Assembly (NCBI GenBank): GCA_047636495.1 | Contig: JBLILH010000003.1 | Span: forward strand, 62,001 to 126,000 | DNA from: Endobugula sp047636495 | GTDB lineage: Bacteria > Pseudomonadota > Gammaproteobacteria > Pseudomonadales > Cellvibrionaceae | Length of the DNA stretch: 64,000 nt | Direction: 5' to 3' | Shown here: in pieces, positions 49,239 to 58,031 of the stretch | Position numbering within the stretch: the stretch's first letter is position 1 | How the letters are laid out: every line of letters begins with the position of its first letter | Position numbers and translations under genes: made by a program | Notes under the pieces: generated by a model | Database searches by the model: none | Told to the model about the DNA's origin: nothing | What the model saw: only the letters and a program-made list of their open reading frames with translations

Positions 49239-49625
49239 TTAGTCTTCGAGCGTGGCTGAATAAGCGTCTGCGTCCAAAGCATCGGCCAACTCATCTAAAT
49301 TAGATGGCTTCACTTTAAAAAACCAGCCTTCGTCATAAGGTGAGCTATTAACTGTTTCAGGCTCATCTTCTAACAATACATTGATGGCGATCACTTCGCC
49401 CGATATCGGCGAAAATATATCGGATGCCGCTTTCACTGACTCGACGACTCCGGCTTGATCACCTGCCGACACCTCAGAACCCACTTCAGGTGCCTCGACG
49501 TATACCACATCACCTAAACTTGACTGTGCGTTATCAGAAATACCCACTGTCACCGTGCCATCTTCTTCTAAACGCGCCCACTCGTGAGAGGGCAAATATT
49601 TTAATTCGCTACGTACTTCGCTCAT
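49239..49625 (-). CDS. gcvH: Glycine cleavage system H protein
   Basis: A 128-residue lipoyl carrier that shuttles the aminomethyl group in glycine cleavage. The lipoylated residue is K65 in GVVESVKAASDIFSP. The N-terminus (LKYLPSHEWARLEEDGTVTVGI) is standard. gcvP and gcvT are not adjacent, so they must lie elsewhere. No glycine riboswitch was seen in the short upstream gap. Confidence 0.97.
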   Translation of the reverse strand: MSEVRSELKYLPSHEWARLEEDGTVTVGISDNAQSSLGDVVYVEAPEVGSEVSAGDQAGVVESVKAASDIFSPISGEVIAINVLLEDEPETVNSSPYDEGWFFKVKPSNLDELADALDADAYSATLED

Positions 49626-49715
49626 GGTGCTCTACCTTTCTTTGTTCATGTTGATTGACGTGCAATATTTTACCGTGTCTTAAGGGTTTATTATAGGCAA
49701 AAATAACGCACAATA

Positions 49716-50450
49716 TTATAAGGACAACCTTTCTGCAATCGCGGCTAGGATTGAGTTCGGATGACAATAGTCTATATCTATTCCATAGTAGCGATGTTTA
49801 GCCTCTTGGTTGTCCAGAACAGCTAGCCCCAGTACTAAGCCCGGAAACCCCGACACACCGGACTGCAGGGCTAGCTGCCGATAGTGCTCGATATTATTCT
49901 GCAATAGTTGCTCGGTATCCGGGCTATTTAGGTCCCTCTCAAATCGGTCTACATTTAGGCCAATACTGCCTGCGCAGTTGATTAATGTCTCAGTGTCAGA
50001 TGGGTTCTGAGCATGTAAGTAATACGCTTGCTGAATTGCTAAAATCATAGGCTCTTCACTCGCAGCACTTTGCTGGGTTGCCGCAATAACGCCTCGACAG
50101 GATAGATACGTGGAACGGCGCGGGTGGCATATGCGCCAGAAATCATGGTTAAAGATGGCACTTGGAACAACTTGAGGAATGCGGCGCCATGTAGTTGCTA
50201 ACATTTCTTGCATGGCTAACGGCATCGGCTCATCAGAGTCGGGGGCCAAGCCACCTAATACGTACTGAATAGTTATTTGCGGATATACCTTGGTGAGTAA
50301 TTCACGCAAGGCATTCCATGTTGGGCGAAAACCCCAGCACCAGCTGCACATAGGATCATGAAGATAATATAGCGTGTACTCAACAGCGGGACTTGATATA
50401 GGGTTAAAAGCACTGTTACTGATTGCGATTGTCTCACTAGGCTCTTTCAT
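49716..50450 (-). CDS. DsbA-family thioredoxin-fold protein
   Basis: A 244-residue protein with a CxxC redox motif in LHDPMCSWCWGFRPTW, and a later cis-proline region in QSGVSGFPGLVLG. No signal peptide is evident, which suggests a cytoplasmic FrnE-like oxidoreductase and not a periplasmic DsbA. Its start overlaps the pip stop by one base (TAATG), implying co-translation. The substrate is unknown. Confidence 0.85.
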   Translation of the reverse strand: MKEPSETIAISNSAFNPISSPAVEYTLYYLHDPMCSWCWGFRPTWNALRELLTKVYPQITIQYVLGGLAPDSDEPMPLAMQEMLATTWRRIPQVVPSAIFNHDFWRICHPRRSTYLSCRGVIAATQQSAASEEPMILAIQQAYYLHAQNPSDTETLINCAGSIGLNVDRFERDLNSPDTEQLLQNNIEHYRQLALQSGVSGFPGLVLGLAVLDNQEAKHRYYGIDIDYCHPNSILAAIAERLSL

Positions 50451-51517
50451 TACACCGCCAGATCAACAGATAACAAGGACACCATTTCATCGGTAGCTTT
50501 GACCAATGCATCGGTGATGCCGGCTTCTCTCGACGAGTGGCCCGCATCTCGAATAATACGTAATTGTGCCTTCGGCCAGCAACGCTGAAGCGTAAATGCA
50601 TTCTCTAATGGGCAAATCATATCATAACGCCCGTGAATGATAATCGTCGGGATTTCGGCCAGCACATCAATCGCACCAAGGATTTGATTATCGTTGATAA
50701 ACCCATGGTTAACAAAGTAATGCGCCTCGATTCTGGCTAAAGATAAGGCTACATGCGGATTAGCAGATGCCTTCTCCATGTCAAGGTGCGGACGCAATGT
50801 TGCACATCGTGTCTCCCATAATGACCACTGTTTCGCTGCATGCATTTTCTGCAGTTCATTGCTGCTCGTCAGCAAGCGATAATACGCATCAATAATACTG
50901 GGAGGACAAGCTATGGCGCGCTCACTCGCCGTATCTTTTGATAAAGCAGGGTCGATCGTTGAGTCATGGTCAGCACTGGCAATGGAGCGGTTAATGGCAT
51001 CAGGAGTCAATTTCACAGGGGCAATAAACTTTTCCCAGTAGTCGGGGTAAACGCGGCTCGCACCCTCTTGATAAAGCCAGCGTAAATCAGCAGGACGACA
51101 GAGAAATACACCCCGCAAGACCATTCCTAGCACACGATCAGTGAACGTCTGGGCATATAATAATGCCAAGGTTGCCCCCCATGAACCACCAAATAACATC
51201 CACTGATCAATATCGAGATACTCTCGGATTTTTTCAATATCGTCGATCAAGTGTGTCGTGGTGTTATTTTTCAATTCCGCATGCGGACGAGACAAACCCG
51301 ACCCGCGCTGATCAAACAAGATAATGCGGTATTTTTCTGGGTCAAAGAAACGTCTATCCTGATCAGAGCATCCTGCGCCAGGTCCGCCGTGCAGGAACAA
51401 CACCGGAATGCCGTCTACAGTGCCAGATTCTTCAATGTAGAGCTGGTGAGTGTCGTCATCACCTACGGCTAGATAAGAGGATTGGTTAGGCTTAATTGCG
51501 GGATAAAGTGCTTGCAT
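50450..51517 (-). CDS. pip: Proline iminopeptidase
   Basis: A 355-residue alpha/beta hydrolase that removes N-terminal proline from peptides. The oxyanion region is FLHGGPGAGCSDQDRRFFDP, the nucleophile elbow is FGGSWGATLALLYAQ, the acid is in GRYDMICPLE, and the histidine is in DAGHSSRE. The frame is open 34 codons upstream, but ATG 51517 has AGGAA at good spacing. It is about 35 residues longer than the usual 315-323, from an insertion in the cap domain (around DHDSTIDPALSKDTASERA). It is coupled to the DsbA-family gene. Confidence 0.93.
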   Translation of the reverse strand: MQALYPAIKPNQSSYLAVGDDDTHQLYIEESGTVDGIPVLFLHGGPGAGCSDQDRRFFDPEKYRIILFDQRGSGLSRPHAELKNNTTTHLIDDIEKIREYLDIDQWMLFGGSWGATLALLYAQTFTDRVLGMVLRGVFLCRPADLRWLYQEGASRVYPDYWEKFIAPVKLTPDAINRSIASADHDSTIDPALSKDTASERAIACPPSIIDAYYRLLTSSNELQKMHAAKQWSLWETRCATLRPHLDMEKASANPHVALSLARIEAHYFVNHGFINDNQILGAIDVLAEIPTIIIHGRYDMICPLENAFTLQRCWPKAQLRIIRDAGHSSREAGITDALVKATDEMVSLLSVDLAV

Positions 51518-51986
51518 AGAATTTCCTGCATCATCGATAGCTTCACAACGTAAAGCCGTTGTTAACGACAAAAAATAAGATATCTTGCTAACCATAGTCC
51601 GAAACCCCCACAATCTCAAGAACTATACTGATTCATTCTTGTTACCTAAAGATCTCTCTTATGCAGTCAAAAAAACGGCTACTCATTAGTACAGTAACGA
51701 TCCGCTTTACGCAGATCACCATGACAACGGATAGGAGATACTGATAACGGATGACGAGCTTAATCCCCGTAAACGCACATCAACACTCTTTGCTCAAAAG
51801 GCCGTCGTTGAAAAAATGGAGGGGGCTTTCACCTTTTATCTGTTAACTTGCTTCACATGAGCTTGCCATTAGTCACCGAAAAGCGATAAATGCAACACGG
51901 GGTTACGCTGTGACGGTGCTAGCAGGTGTTTTTATGCATACGAACCTGCAAGGGGCCTGTGGTTTACGTGGGATAACACTGCCACT
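51518..51986. other. 469-bp region upstream of pip
   Basis: No gene was recognised in any frame. Stop codons are frequent. It lies next to a truncated chemoreceptor and may be degraded DNA from the same event, but nothing here is similar enough to name. Confidence 0.35.
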
Positions 51987-52595
51987 TTATATCGTCACTT
52001 TGAATTGAGAAACCATTTCATCAATTTGTGAAGACATTTTATTCAGTTTCTCTATCGCTTGGTTGAGTTCAGAAGCAGAGTCTTCTATGGTTTCACCCGA
52101 ATGATCGATGCCGTCGATACTGTGATCGATGCCTTCAACTAAACTAGTTTGTTCTTGGGACGATTGAGAAATAGAACGACTGAATGCTGATACCTGACCG
52201 ATAATGTCGGTAACGCCCTGCATGTCCTCGGATGATGTAGCTATTAATTCTCGCGTTTTACCCGTGTAATTTTGTCCTTCTCTCATGGAGTCAGATATTT
52301 CACTTGCCACATCACCTAAGCGCTTAATCGTCGCTGCGATCTCGATAGTCGACTGCTGGGTTTTACCGGCTAATGTTCGTACCTCGTCAGCCACCACGGC
52401 AGATCCACGGTCTTGTTCGCCCGCTCTAGCAGCTTCAATCGCAGCGTTTAGTGTCAGCAAATTAGTTTGTTCCTCGATATTATTTATCACTTCTAAGACG
52501 GTAGAAATACTACCCACCTCCTCTAACAACCTATTCATATCTTGGATTGAGAATTCAACGGGTAAAAAGCCACAGGCACTCCTCGACCTACACAC
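51987..52595 (-). pseudogene. Methyl-accepting chemotaxis protein, C-terminal fragment
   Basis: Only the signalling half of a chemoreceptor is present. The conserved hairpin tip reads NNIEEQTNLLTLNAAIEAAR, then AGEQDRGSAVVADEVRTLAG; the usual EQGRGFAVVADEVR is altered at two positions. A coiled coil follows to the C-terminus (LNKMSSQIDEMVSQFKVTI). The ligand-binding, transmembrane and HAMP parts are absent, and the first 14 residues are unrelated. It begins 18 bases after the dadA stop. A small soluble CheA-binding protein is possible, but truncation is the simpler reading. Confidence 0.75.
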
Positions 52596-52612
52596 TAGAC
52601 TTTAGGCGTCTG

Positions 52613-53869
52613 TTATGAAAAACGCGCAAATGCGTAATTTTCTGGCGTGGCTCCTGAAAGATGAGTGGCATCCTGAGCACCTATATCGACACCCATGCTT
52701 CGCATGAGTAAATCAGCGGTACCCGATGAATATGTCCAGCCCAACATACCGTGACCGACATTGAAATATAAATTGTCGACCGGTGATTTTCCTACAATAG
52801 GTAAACTGTCTGGAGTGACGGGGCGCTCCCCACACCATCGATCAAGCACACGATCATAGTCGCCAGCATGGGGCAAATACGCACGCGCGTTATCTAACAG
52901 CTTATCCGTTTTCGCTTGTATATCTGCTGCCTGTGTAACGGCACTAAAATCTGCAAAACCCGCAATGCGTAACCGATTCCCCAGTTTACAATACACCGTT
53001 TTTTTATCCGTATGAGTAATCGAGACATCGGGGCATTGCTTGGTCGCAGGCACAGTGACGCTATACCCTTTCATGCTTGCGATGGGTAACCGAATGTTCA
53101 GCTGTTCCAACAACGTGTTACTGGCAATCCCCGTACACAACACATAACGGTCGGCTTCAAATGTACCTTGATTGGTTTCCAACGAGATAATTTTTTTGCT
53201 TATTGCTTTGATAGTACCTACTTTGCAATTCGGTAGAAAAACCAACTGGTAGCGCTCGATTAAATAGCGTACTAAATTCTCGCTGAATTGCTGACAATCA
53301 CCCGCATCTTCGGCCACATCGAATACACCTCCGGCCAACGATGAAGGTGTATTAAATACTGCATAACGGGCGTGCAACTCTTCCGCACGCATCCAAGGTG
53401 ATGCGGTGGCTTGCTTGGCTCGTTCGAAGGCCATACCCGTATCGTAGGTATATAACTTCCCAGCATCTTTGCGGTAATCGAAGTGAATATTGACATCTTC
53501 TACCAATTCATAAAATTTCTGTCTTGACAGCTGACCCAAAGCTGTCATAGCAGAAGAAGCTGACAATGAACGACTGGGCAAGCATTCATATAAAAACGAT
53601 AACCCCCAACGGTAGAAATGTCTATTTTGTAAAAGGCATACACTAAATGCCGCATCTCGACCTAACAATATTTTAGGCATTGATTTTAAGACCGATAAGT
53701 TAGCAATAGGCGTGCGATAATCAAACGATAATTGTCCACCGTTGCCGTAACTCGTCCCATGCCCAGGAACATCTAACTCGTCTATTAACACCACCTCATA
53801 CCCCGCTTTACACAAGCGGTAAGCCGTTGTCACGCCCACCACACCAGCACCGATCACAATCACTTTCAT
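52613..53869 (-). CDS. dadA: D-amino acid dehydrogenase, FAD-dependent
   Basis: A 418-residue DAO-family flavoprotein that oxidises D-amino acids to keto acids at the membrane. The FAD motif is VIVIGAGVVGVTTAYRLCKAG, trimmed here to its core GAGVVG near the N-terminus. GHGTSYGNGGQLSFDYRTPI and the C-terminal TPDSLPIVGKSPVDNLYFNV are typical of DadA. The frame is open 11 codons upstream; ATG 53869 (MKVIVIGAG) is preferred. It is divergent from a LysR gene that probably controls it. No racemase gene (dadX) is adjacent. Confidence 0.93.
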   Translation of the reverse strand: MKVIVIGAGVVGVTTAYRLCKAGYEVVLIDELDVPGHGTSYGNGGQLSFDYRTPIANLSVLKSMPKILLGRDAAFSVCLLQNRHFYRWGLSFLYECLPSRSLSASSAMTALGQLSRQKFYELVEDVNIHFDYRKDAGKLYTYDTGMAFERAKQATASPWMRAEELHARYAVFNTPSSLAGGVFDVAEDAGDCQQFSENLVRYLIERYQLVFLPNCKVGTIKAISKKIISLETNQGTFEADRYVLCTGIASNTLLEQLNIRLPIASMKGYSVTVPATKQCPDVSITHTDKKTVYCKLGNRLRIAGFADFSAVTQAADIQAKTDKLLDNARAYLPHAGDYDRVLDRWCGERPVTPDSLPIVGKSPVDNLYFNVGHGMLGWTYSSGTADLLMRSMGVDIGAQDATHLSGATPENYAFARFS

Positions 53870-54011
53870 TAGACTTAACTCTCTATAACGTAGAATACGC
53901 AATCAGGTTTTATCACATCACCACGTGGGTTATTAATTGCACCTGATCTCATATGGTGCATATTATTACCTGCAAATAACATAACGTCTAATGACATTAT
54001 GACGACCATCC

Positions 54012-54026
54012 ATAACCTAAGGTTAT
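54012..54026. promoter_or_regulatory. Candidate LysR operator between dadA and its divergent regulator
   Basis: ATAACCTAAGGTTAT is a perfect palindrome of seven-base arms and contains the LysR-type T-N11-A form. It lies 108 bases before the LysR start and about 143 before dadA. Confidence 0.6.
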
Positions 54027-54133
54027 ACAAACAACTAGACAAAGACTATGATGAGAACGCGCTACGACATAGATAGTTAACACAGTGCGTTACATGGTGA
54101 CGTTAGATTTTTTGATCAGAATAAGGTTGTATT

Positions 54134-55033
54134 ATGCTCAAGCTAAGGCACATTGAAGTATTCTCTTGCATTATGCGCACAGGTTCAGTGAGTGAGGCAT
54201 CTCGAGAATTACACCTATCGCAACCTGCCGTAAGTAAGACATTACAACAAGCTGAAAGCACATTAGGCTTAGCATTGTTTAAACGGGTGAACGGTAAGCT
54301 TCAACCTACTCCAGAGGCAGGGCTTCTATTTAACGCTGCGTCCAACGTTGAAGATGCTCTATATCGTTTTAATAAAATGAGCCGGAATTTACAAACGCTT
54401 ACTAGCGGCGAACTTAATATTACCGCCGCACCAGCACTTTCCTTGGGTGTTGTTCCTCTCGCAATAGCAAGACTAAAAAAACAATACCCAGGTATCAAAG
54501 TCAGTATCGATGCACAACCAAATGACTCAATCAAAGAACAAGTTAGCTATTGCCGTGCCGATATGGGTATTATTCATTTCCCAAGTATAGAGACTGATAT
54601 AGAAGCTGAAATCATAAAAACAAGCGAGCTTCTTTGCATATTGCCGTGCACTCACTCGTTAGCCGAAAAGAAAATCATTTCTGCGGATGACTTATTGGGA
54701 GAAACATTGATTCATTGTTCTAGCGGGTGGTGGCACACGGTGGTGGCAGATGCTGTGCCGTGGTTACGTCAGCGGGAAGCGAGTATCGAAGTGAATTATT
54801 TTACCGTTGCCTACGAAATGGTTAAGCTTAACCTTGGCATCGCGCTACTCGATGAGTTTTCCATTATCGGACACGTTAACATGCCGAGAAGCGATATCGT
54901 TATCAGACCATTTCGGCCCGTCATTCCTGTCAGCTTTGGCATACTCTATAGCCAATACACACCTCTCTCAAAACCAGCACATGCTTTTCGAAAAATATTA
55001 TACGAGGTAACATGTAAAGAGTCGTCATTTTAA
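54134..55033 (+). CDS. LysR-family regulator, probable dadA activator
   Basis: A 299-residue LysR protein. The N-terminal helix-turn-helix is HIEVFSCIMRTGSVSEASRE, then LHLSQPAVSKTLQQAE. The effector domain follows (LTSGELNITAAPALSLGVVPLAIA). It is divergent from dadA with a perfect palindrome in the 264-bp gap, so autoregulation and control of dadA are likely. The effector is unknown; a D-amino acid would fit. Confidence 0.92.
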   Translation: MLKLRHIEVFSCIMRTGSVSEASRELHLSQPAVSKTLQQAESTLGLALFKRVNGKLQPTPEAGLLFNAASNVEDALYRFNKMSRNLQTLTSGELNITAAPALSLGVVPLAIARLKKQYPGIKVSIDAQPNDSIKEQVSYCRADMGIIHFPSIETDIEAEIIKTSELLCILPCTHSLAEKKIISADDLLGETLIHCSSGWWHTVVADAVPWLRQREASIEVNYFTVAYEMVKLNLGIALLDEFSIIGHVNMPRSDIVIRPFRPVIPVSFGILYSQYTPLSKPAHAFRKILYEVTCKESSF

Positions 55034-55141
55034 AGAGAAGTGAGAGACGATTAACGCTAGTAAGACTCATGATGGATAGGTGTTTTTATTCAGCTCGACT
55101 CAATATTTTATGGCAATATAAAATATTACTTTCACAGAAGT

Positions 55142-55172
55142 AAAAAAGCCAGACTCATTACTGAGCTGGCTT
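55142..55172 (-). terminator. Terminator of the TRAP permease gene
   Basis: On the minus strand a long stem (AAGCCAG and CTCA arms, one mismatch) with a four-base loop is followed by six T residues. It lies about 80 bases past the permease stop codon. Confidence 0.8.
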
Positions 55173-55253
55173 AACATCATCCAGTTATGTTAGACGGTGT
55201 AACGAAGCAGCTTAGCTTAGGGTGTTCTGGTCTTCGCCATAACCCCTAACCAA

Positions 55254-57851
55254 TTACGCGACATCTAAAACACCTTCATCCGCGTCTCGGCGCCGGTGCT
55301 GCATCCACCCCATAATGAGCAAAAGCAATAGTGCGGGAATAAACATCAGTTCTGCAGGCAAGCGATCTACCTTTCTCACTACCGCTGTAATCTTCCAACC
55401 GTACTCAAGCCCCAACTTATCAGCCTGACTACCAAACACTACACTATCAACAAGCAACTCATCACGGTTATCGCCGTCAATTAACACCACGCCCATATCT
55501 GATAACCTCGCCTCTGCCTTTGTTTCTTGCGAGTTAAGTTGTAAATTGATGGTCTTATCAATGTCACGACCTTCTAGGCTGACACCTTGAACGCGAAATT
55601 GGATAAAGTCACCATCACTGATAGACTCAACTTCTGCCACGAGCTCCGATACTGGCGTATTCGTCGTTGGCGGGTAGACTTTATCCCACCAATAACCCGG
55701 CACGAATAAAGTAAATGAAACCACTAACAAGCCAATCGTTTCCCACCACTTAGTTCGCGTAAGCCAGTAACCCTGGGTTGCAGCAGCGAATACTAGAATC
55801 GCCGTCACCGCGCTAAAAATTGTCAACAACAGTCCCCACACACTCTCAATACCAATCAGTAACAACTGAGTATTGAAAATAAACATAAAGGGTAAAATAG
55901 CGGTTCGTATATCGTAAGCAAAACCTTGGATACCCGTTTTAATAGGATCATCACCAGAGATCGCAGCAGCCGCAAACGCGGCCAAGCCCACTGGCGGCGT
56001 GTCATCCGCCAAAATACCAAAGTAGAAGACAAATAAGTGAACCGCAATCAGCGGAACCACCAAGCCGTTTTCAGCACCTAAACTCACAATAACCGGAGCC
56101 ATGAGTGTGGACACAACGATATAGTTAGCCGTTGTCGGCAACCCCATCCCCAGCACAATACAAATTACTGCGGTAAAGAATAAGATCAGTATTAAGCTAC
56201 CGCCGGAAACAAATTCGACAAACGCAGTCATCATCTGACCCAAGCCGGTCTGGGTCACTGTGCCTACGATAATACCTGCTGTCGCCGTCGCGATGCCGAT
56301 ACCAACCATATTGCGCGCGCCAGAGATTAAACCGTCGACGAAGTCATGCCAGCCATGAACAAACATACCGGTTAAGTTATGCTCTGCTCTAAACCACGCT
56401 TTAAGTGGTCGATGTGTGAATACCACTAAAATTAAGCAAGCAACGGCATAAAACGCTGAGGTTTGAGGTGAATACTGCTGCACTGCTAACGCCCACAACA
56501 AGACAATGATCGGCACAGAAAAGTATAAGCCAGATAATACCGTCGGCCTAACTTCTGGCAAATGCGAGAGCTCAATACTCCCATCATCCTCAGATAAATC
56601 AGGATACGTAGACGCCACTTTTACCAACCAGACATACATCCCAATGATCACTACGCTGAGAGACAACGAGGCATAATCACCAAACACTGATTCAGCGACT
56701 ACAGAGCCATAGTAAACACCCACACCTAACACCAGTAATATGACGATGTTGGTTACCCAACTCAGCATTCTCTGGGCCAAGGTGGGTTTATGGGTTCGTT
56801 CGATACCCTGCATATTCAACTTGATCGCTTCCAAGTGAACAATATACATTAAGGCAATATACGAAATGAGTGACGGCAAAATAGCATGCTTAATCACTTC
56901 TAAATACGAAATGCCTACATACTCAACCATCAAAAAGGCTGCTGCCCCCATAATAGGTGGCGTTAGCTGACCGTTAGTCGATGCAGCAACTTCAATCGCG
57001 CCCGCTTTAGTCCCTGGAAAACCAACACGCTTCATTAACGGGATCGTAAATGTACCCGTTGTCACTACATTGGCAATAGACGAGCCAGAAATAATACCGC
57101 TCAAGCCCGATGCCACAACGGCAGCTTTAGCTGGACCACCGCGCATATGCCCGAGTAGTGAGAACGAGACTTTAATTAAGTAGTTACCTGCACCGGCTCT
57201 ATCTAAAAAGCTACCTAGCAATACAAACAAGAATACAAAGGTTGTCGATACACCTAACGCAACACCAAATACACCCTCTGTGGAAAGCCATTGATGGGAA
57301 GCGATCTTGCCCATACTCGCACCTGGGTGCGATATTACTTCTGGCATATACTGCCCACCTAGCGTGAAGCTCAAAAATACCACTGACACAACGACTAGGG
57401 GCAAGCCTAAGCTACGTCGAGCGGCTTCAAGTAAGAGAGCAAGACCCGTCCAAGCAACCATAGTATCTAATGTGGTGGGTAAGCCTATTCGGCTAACAGA
57501 CGTTAACTCATCTCTAAAAATTAAAAGATAAAGAATGGTTCCCGTGGCTAGTGCGGCCAAGAGTAAATCATATAAGGGTAATCTATTTTTATCTCGGTCA
57601 AATAACGGAAACAGGCTATAGGCTAAAAAACTCGCGAAGGCTAGATGAACCGCCTTAGCTTGATCTTCGTTAATGGTAAGCTCAAAAACGAATGGCAGAG
57701 GCGAGGCATACCAGAGTTGAAAGCATGACCAGAGAATAAGGATTGTGGTAATGAACGTTTTATTCAAACCCAATAAATTTCGGTGTCCAGTTTCGACATC
57801 GATATATTGATTGGTATCTGTAGAAGGTTTAGGCTGGCTATCGGCAGACAT
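55254..57851 (-). CDS. TRAP transporter permease, fused small and large subunits (TAXI type)
   Basis: An 865-residue inner-membrane protein combining the DctQ-like and DctM-like parts, as in the 4TM/12TM fusion class. Landmarks: GLSGIISGSSIANVVTTGTF, VGFPGTKAGAIEVAASTNGQ, and GMGLPTTANYIVVSTLMAP. The C-terminal 150 residues form a soluble DUF3394-like domain (residues about 700-830) with a PDZ-like stretch (VVFGSQADKLGLEYGWKITA), then a last hydrophobic segment (ELMFIPALLLLLIMGWM). It uses a sodium or proton gradient with the TAXI binding protein encoded upstream. The substrate is unknown; TAXI systems take up organic or amino acids. Confidence 0.95.
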   Translation of the reverse strand: MSADSQPKPSTDTNQYIDVETGHRNLLGLNKTFITTILILWSCFQLWYASPLPFVFELTINEDQAKAVHLAFASFLAYSLFPLFDRDKNRLPLYDLLLAALATGTILYLLIFRDELTSVSRIGLPTTLDTMVAWTGLALLLEAARRSLGLPLVVVSVVFLSFTLGGQYMPEVISHPGASMGKIASHQWLSTEGVFGVALGVSTTFVFLFVLLGSFLDRAGAGNYLIKVSFSLLGHMRGGPAKAAVVASGLSGIISGSSIANVVTTGTFTIPLMKRVGFPGTKAGAIEVAASTNGQLTPPIMGAAAFLMVEYVGISYLEVIKHAILPSLISYIALMYIVHLEAIKLNMQGIERTHKPTLAQRMLSWVTNIVILLVLGVGVYYGSVVAESVFGDYASLSLSVVIIGMYVWLVKVASTYPDLSEDDGSIELSHLPEVRPTVLSGLYFSVPIIVLLWALAVQQYSPQTSAFYAVACLILVVFTHRPLKAWFRAEHNLTGMFVHGWHDFVDGLISGARNMVGIGIATATAGIIVGTVTQTGLGQMMTAFVEFVSGGSLILILFFTAVICIVLGMGLPTTANYIVVSTLMAPVIVSLGAENGLVVPLIAVHLFVFYFGILADDTPPVGLAAFAAAAISGDDPIKTGIQGFAYDIRTAILPFMFIFNTQLLLIGIESVWGLLLTIFSAVTAILVFAAATQGYWLTRTKWWETIGLLVVSFTLFVPGYWWDKVYPPTTNTPVSELVAEVESISDGDFIQFRVQGVSLEGRDIDKTINLQLNSQETKAEARLSDMGVVLIDGDNRDELLVDSVVFGSQADKLGLEYGWKITAVVRKVDRLPAELMFIPALLLLLIMGWMQHRRRDADEGVLDVA

Positions 57852-57883
57852 AAGGAGACATCCGAGAAGTGTAAAAACGTGAA

Positions 57884-57924
57884 AACCCTAACCTTATTAC
57901 CGTTACGGCAATAAGGTTAGGGTT
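57884..57924. repeat. Long hairpin in the permease leader
   Basis: Fifteen-base perfect arms (AACCCTAACCTTATT) flank an 11-base centre that itself pairs CCG/CGG. There is no T-run on the minus-strand 3' side, so it is not a classic terminator. It lies just upstream of the permease start and may stabilise the mRNA or affect translation. Confidence 0.8.
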
Positions 57925-57930
57925 CCGGGT

Positions 57931-57963
57931 CAGTACAATATCGACTACATCAATATTGTACTG
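57931..57963. repeat. Second hairpin in the permease leader
   Basis: Perfect 11-base arms (CAGTACAATAT/ATATTGTACTG) with an 11-base loop, placed between the binding-protein terminator and the longer hairpin. Confidence 0.8.
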
Positions 57964-57983
57964 AGTAACAGATCTATATTATC

Positions 57984-58019
57984 AAAAAAAAGCCCTTAGG
58001 TGACTTAGCCTACGGGTTT
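57984..58019 (-). terminator. Intra-operon terminator after the TAXI binding-protein gene
   Basis: On the minus strand a GC-rich stem (CCC..TAGG/CCTA..GGG, one mismatch) is followed by eight T residues, starting about 13 bases after the binding-protein stop. Partial termination here would give more binding protein than permease. Confidence 0.75.
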
Positions 58020-58031
58020 ACTCAGCAAGAC

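Noticed and set aside
51518..51986. A remnant gene in the gap before pip
   Set aside because: Short translated stretches on both strands did not match any family I recognise, and stops are frequent.
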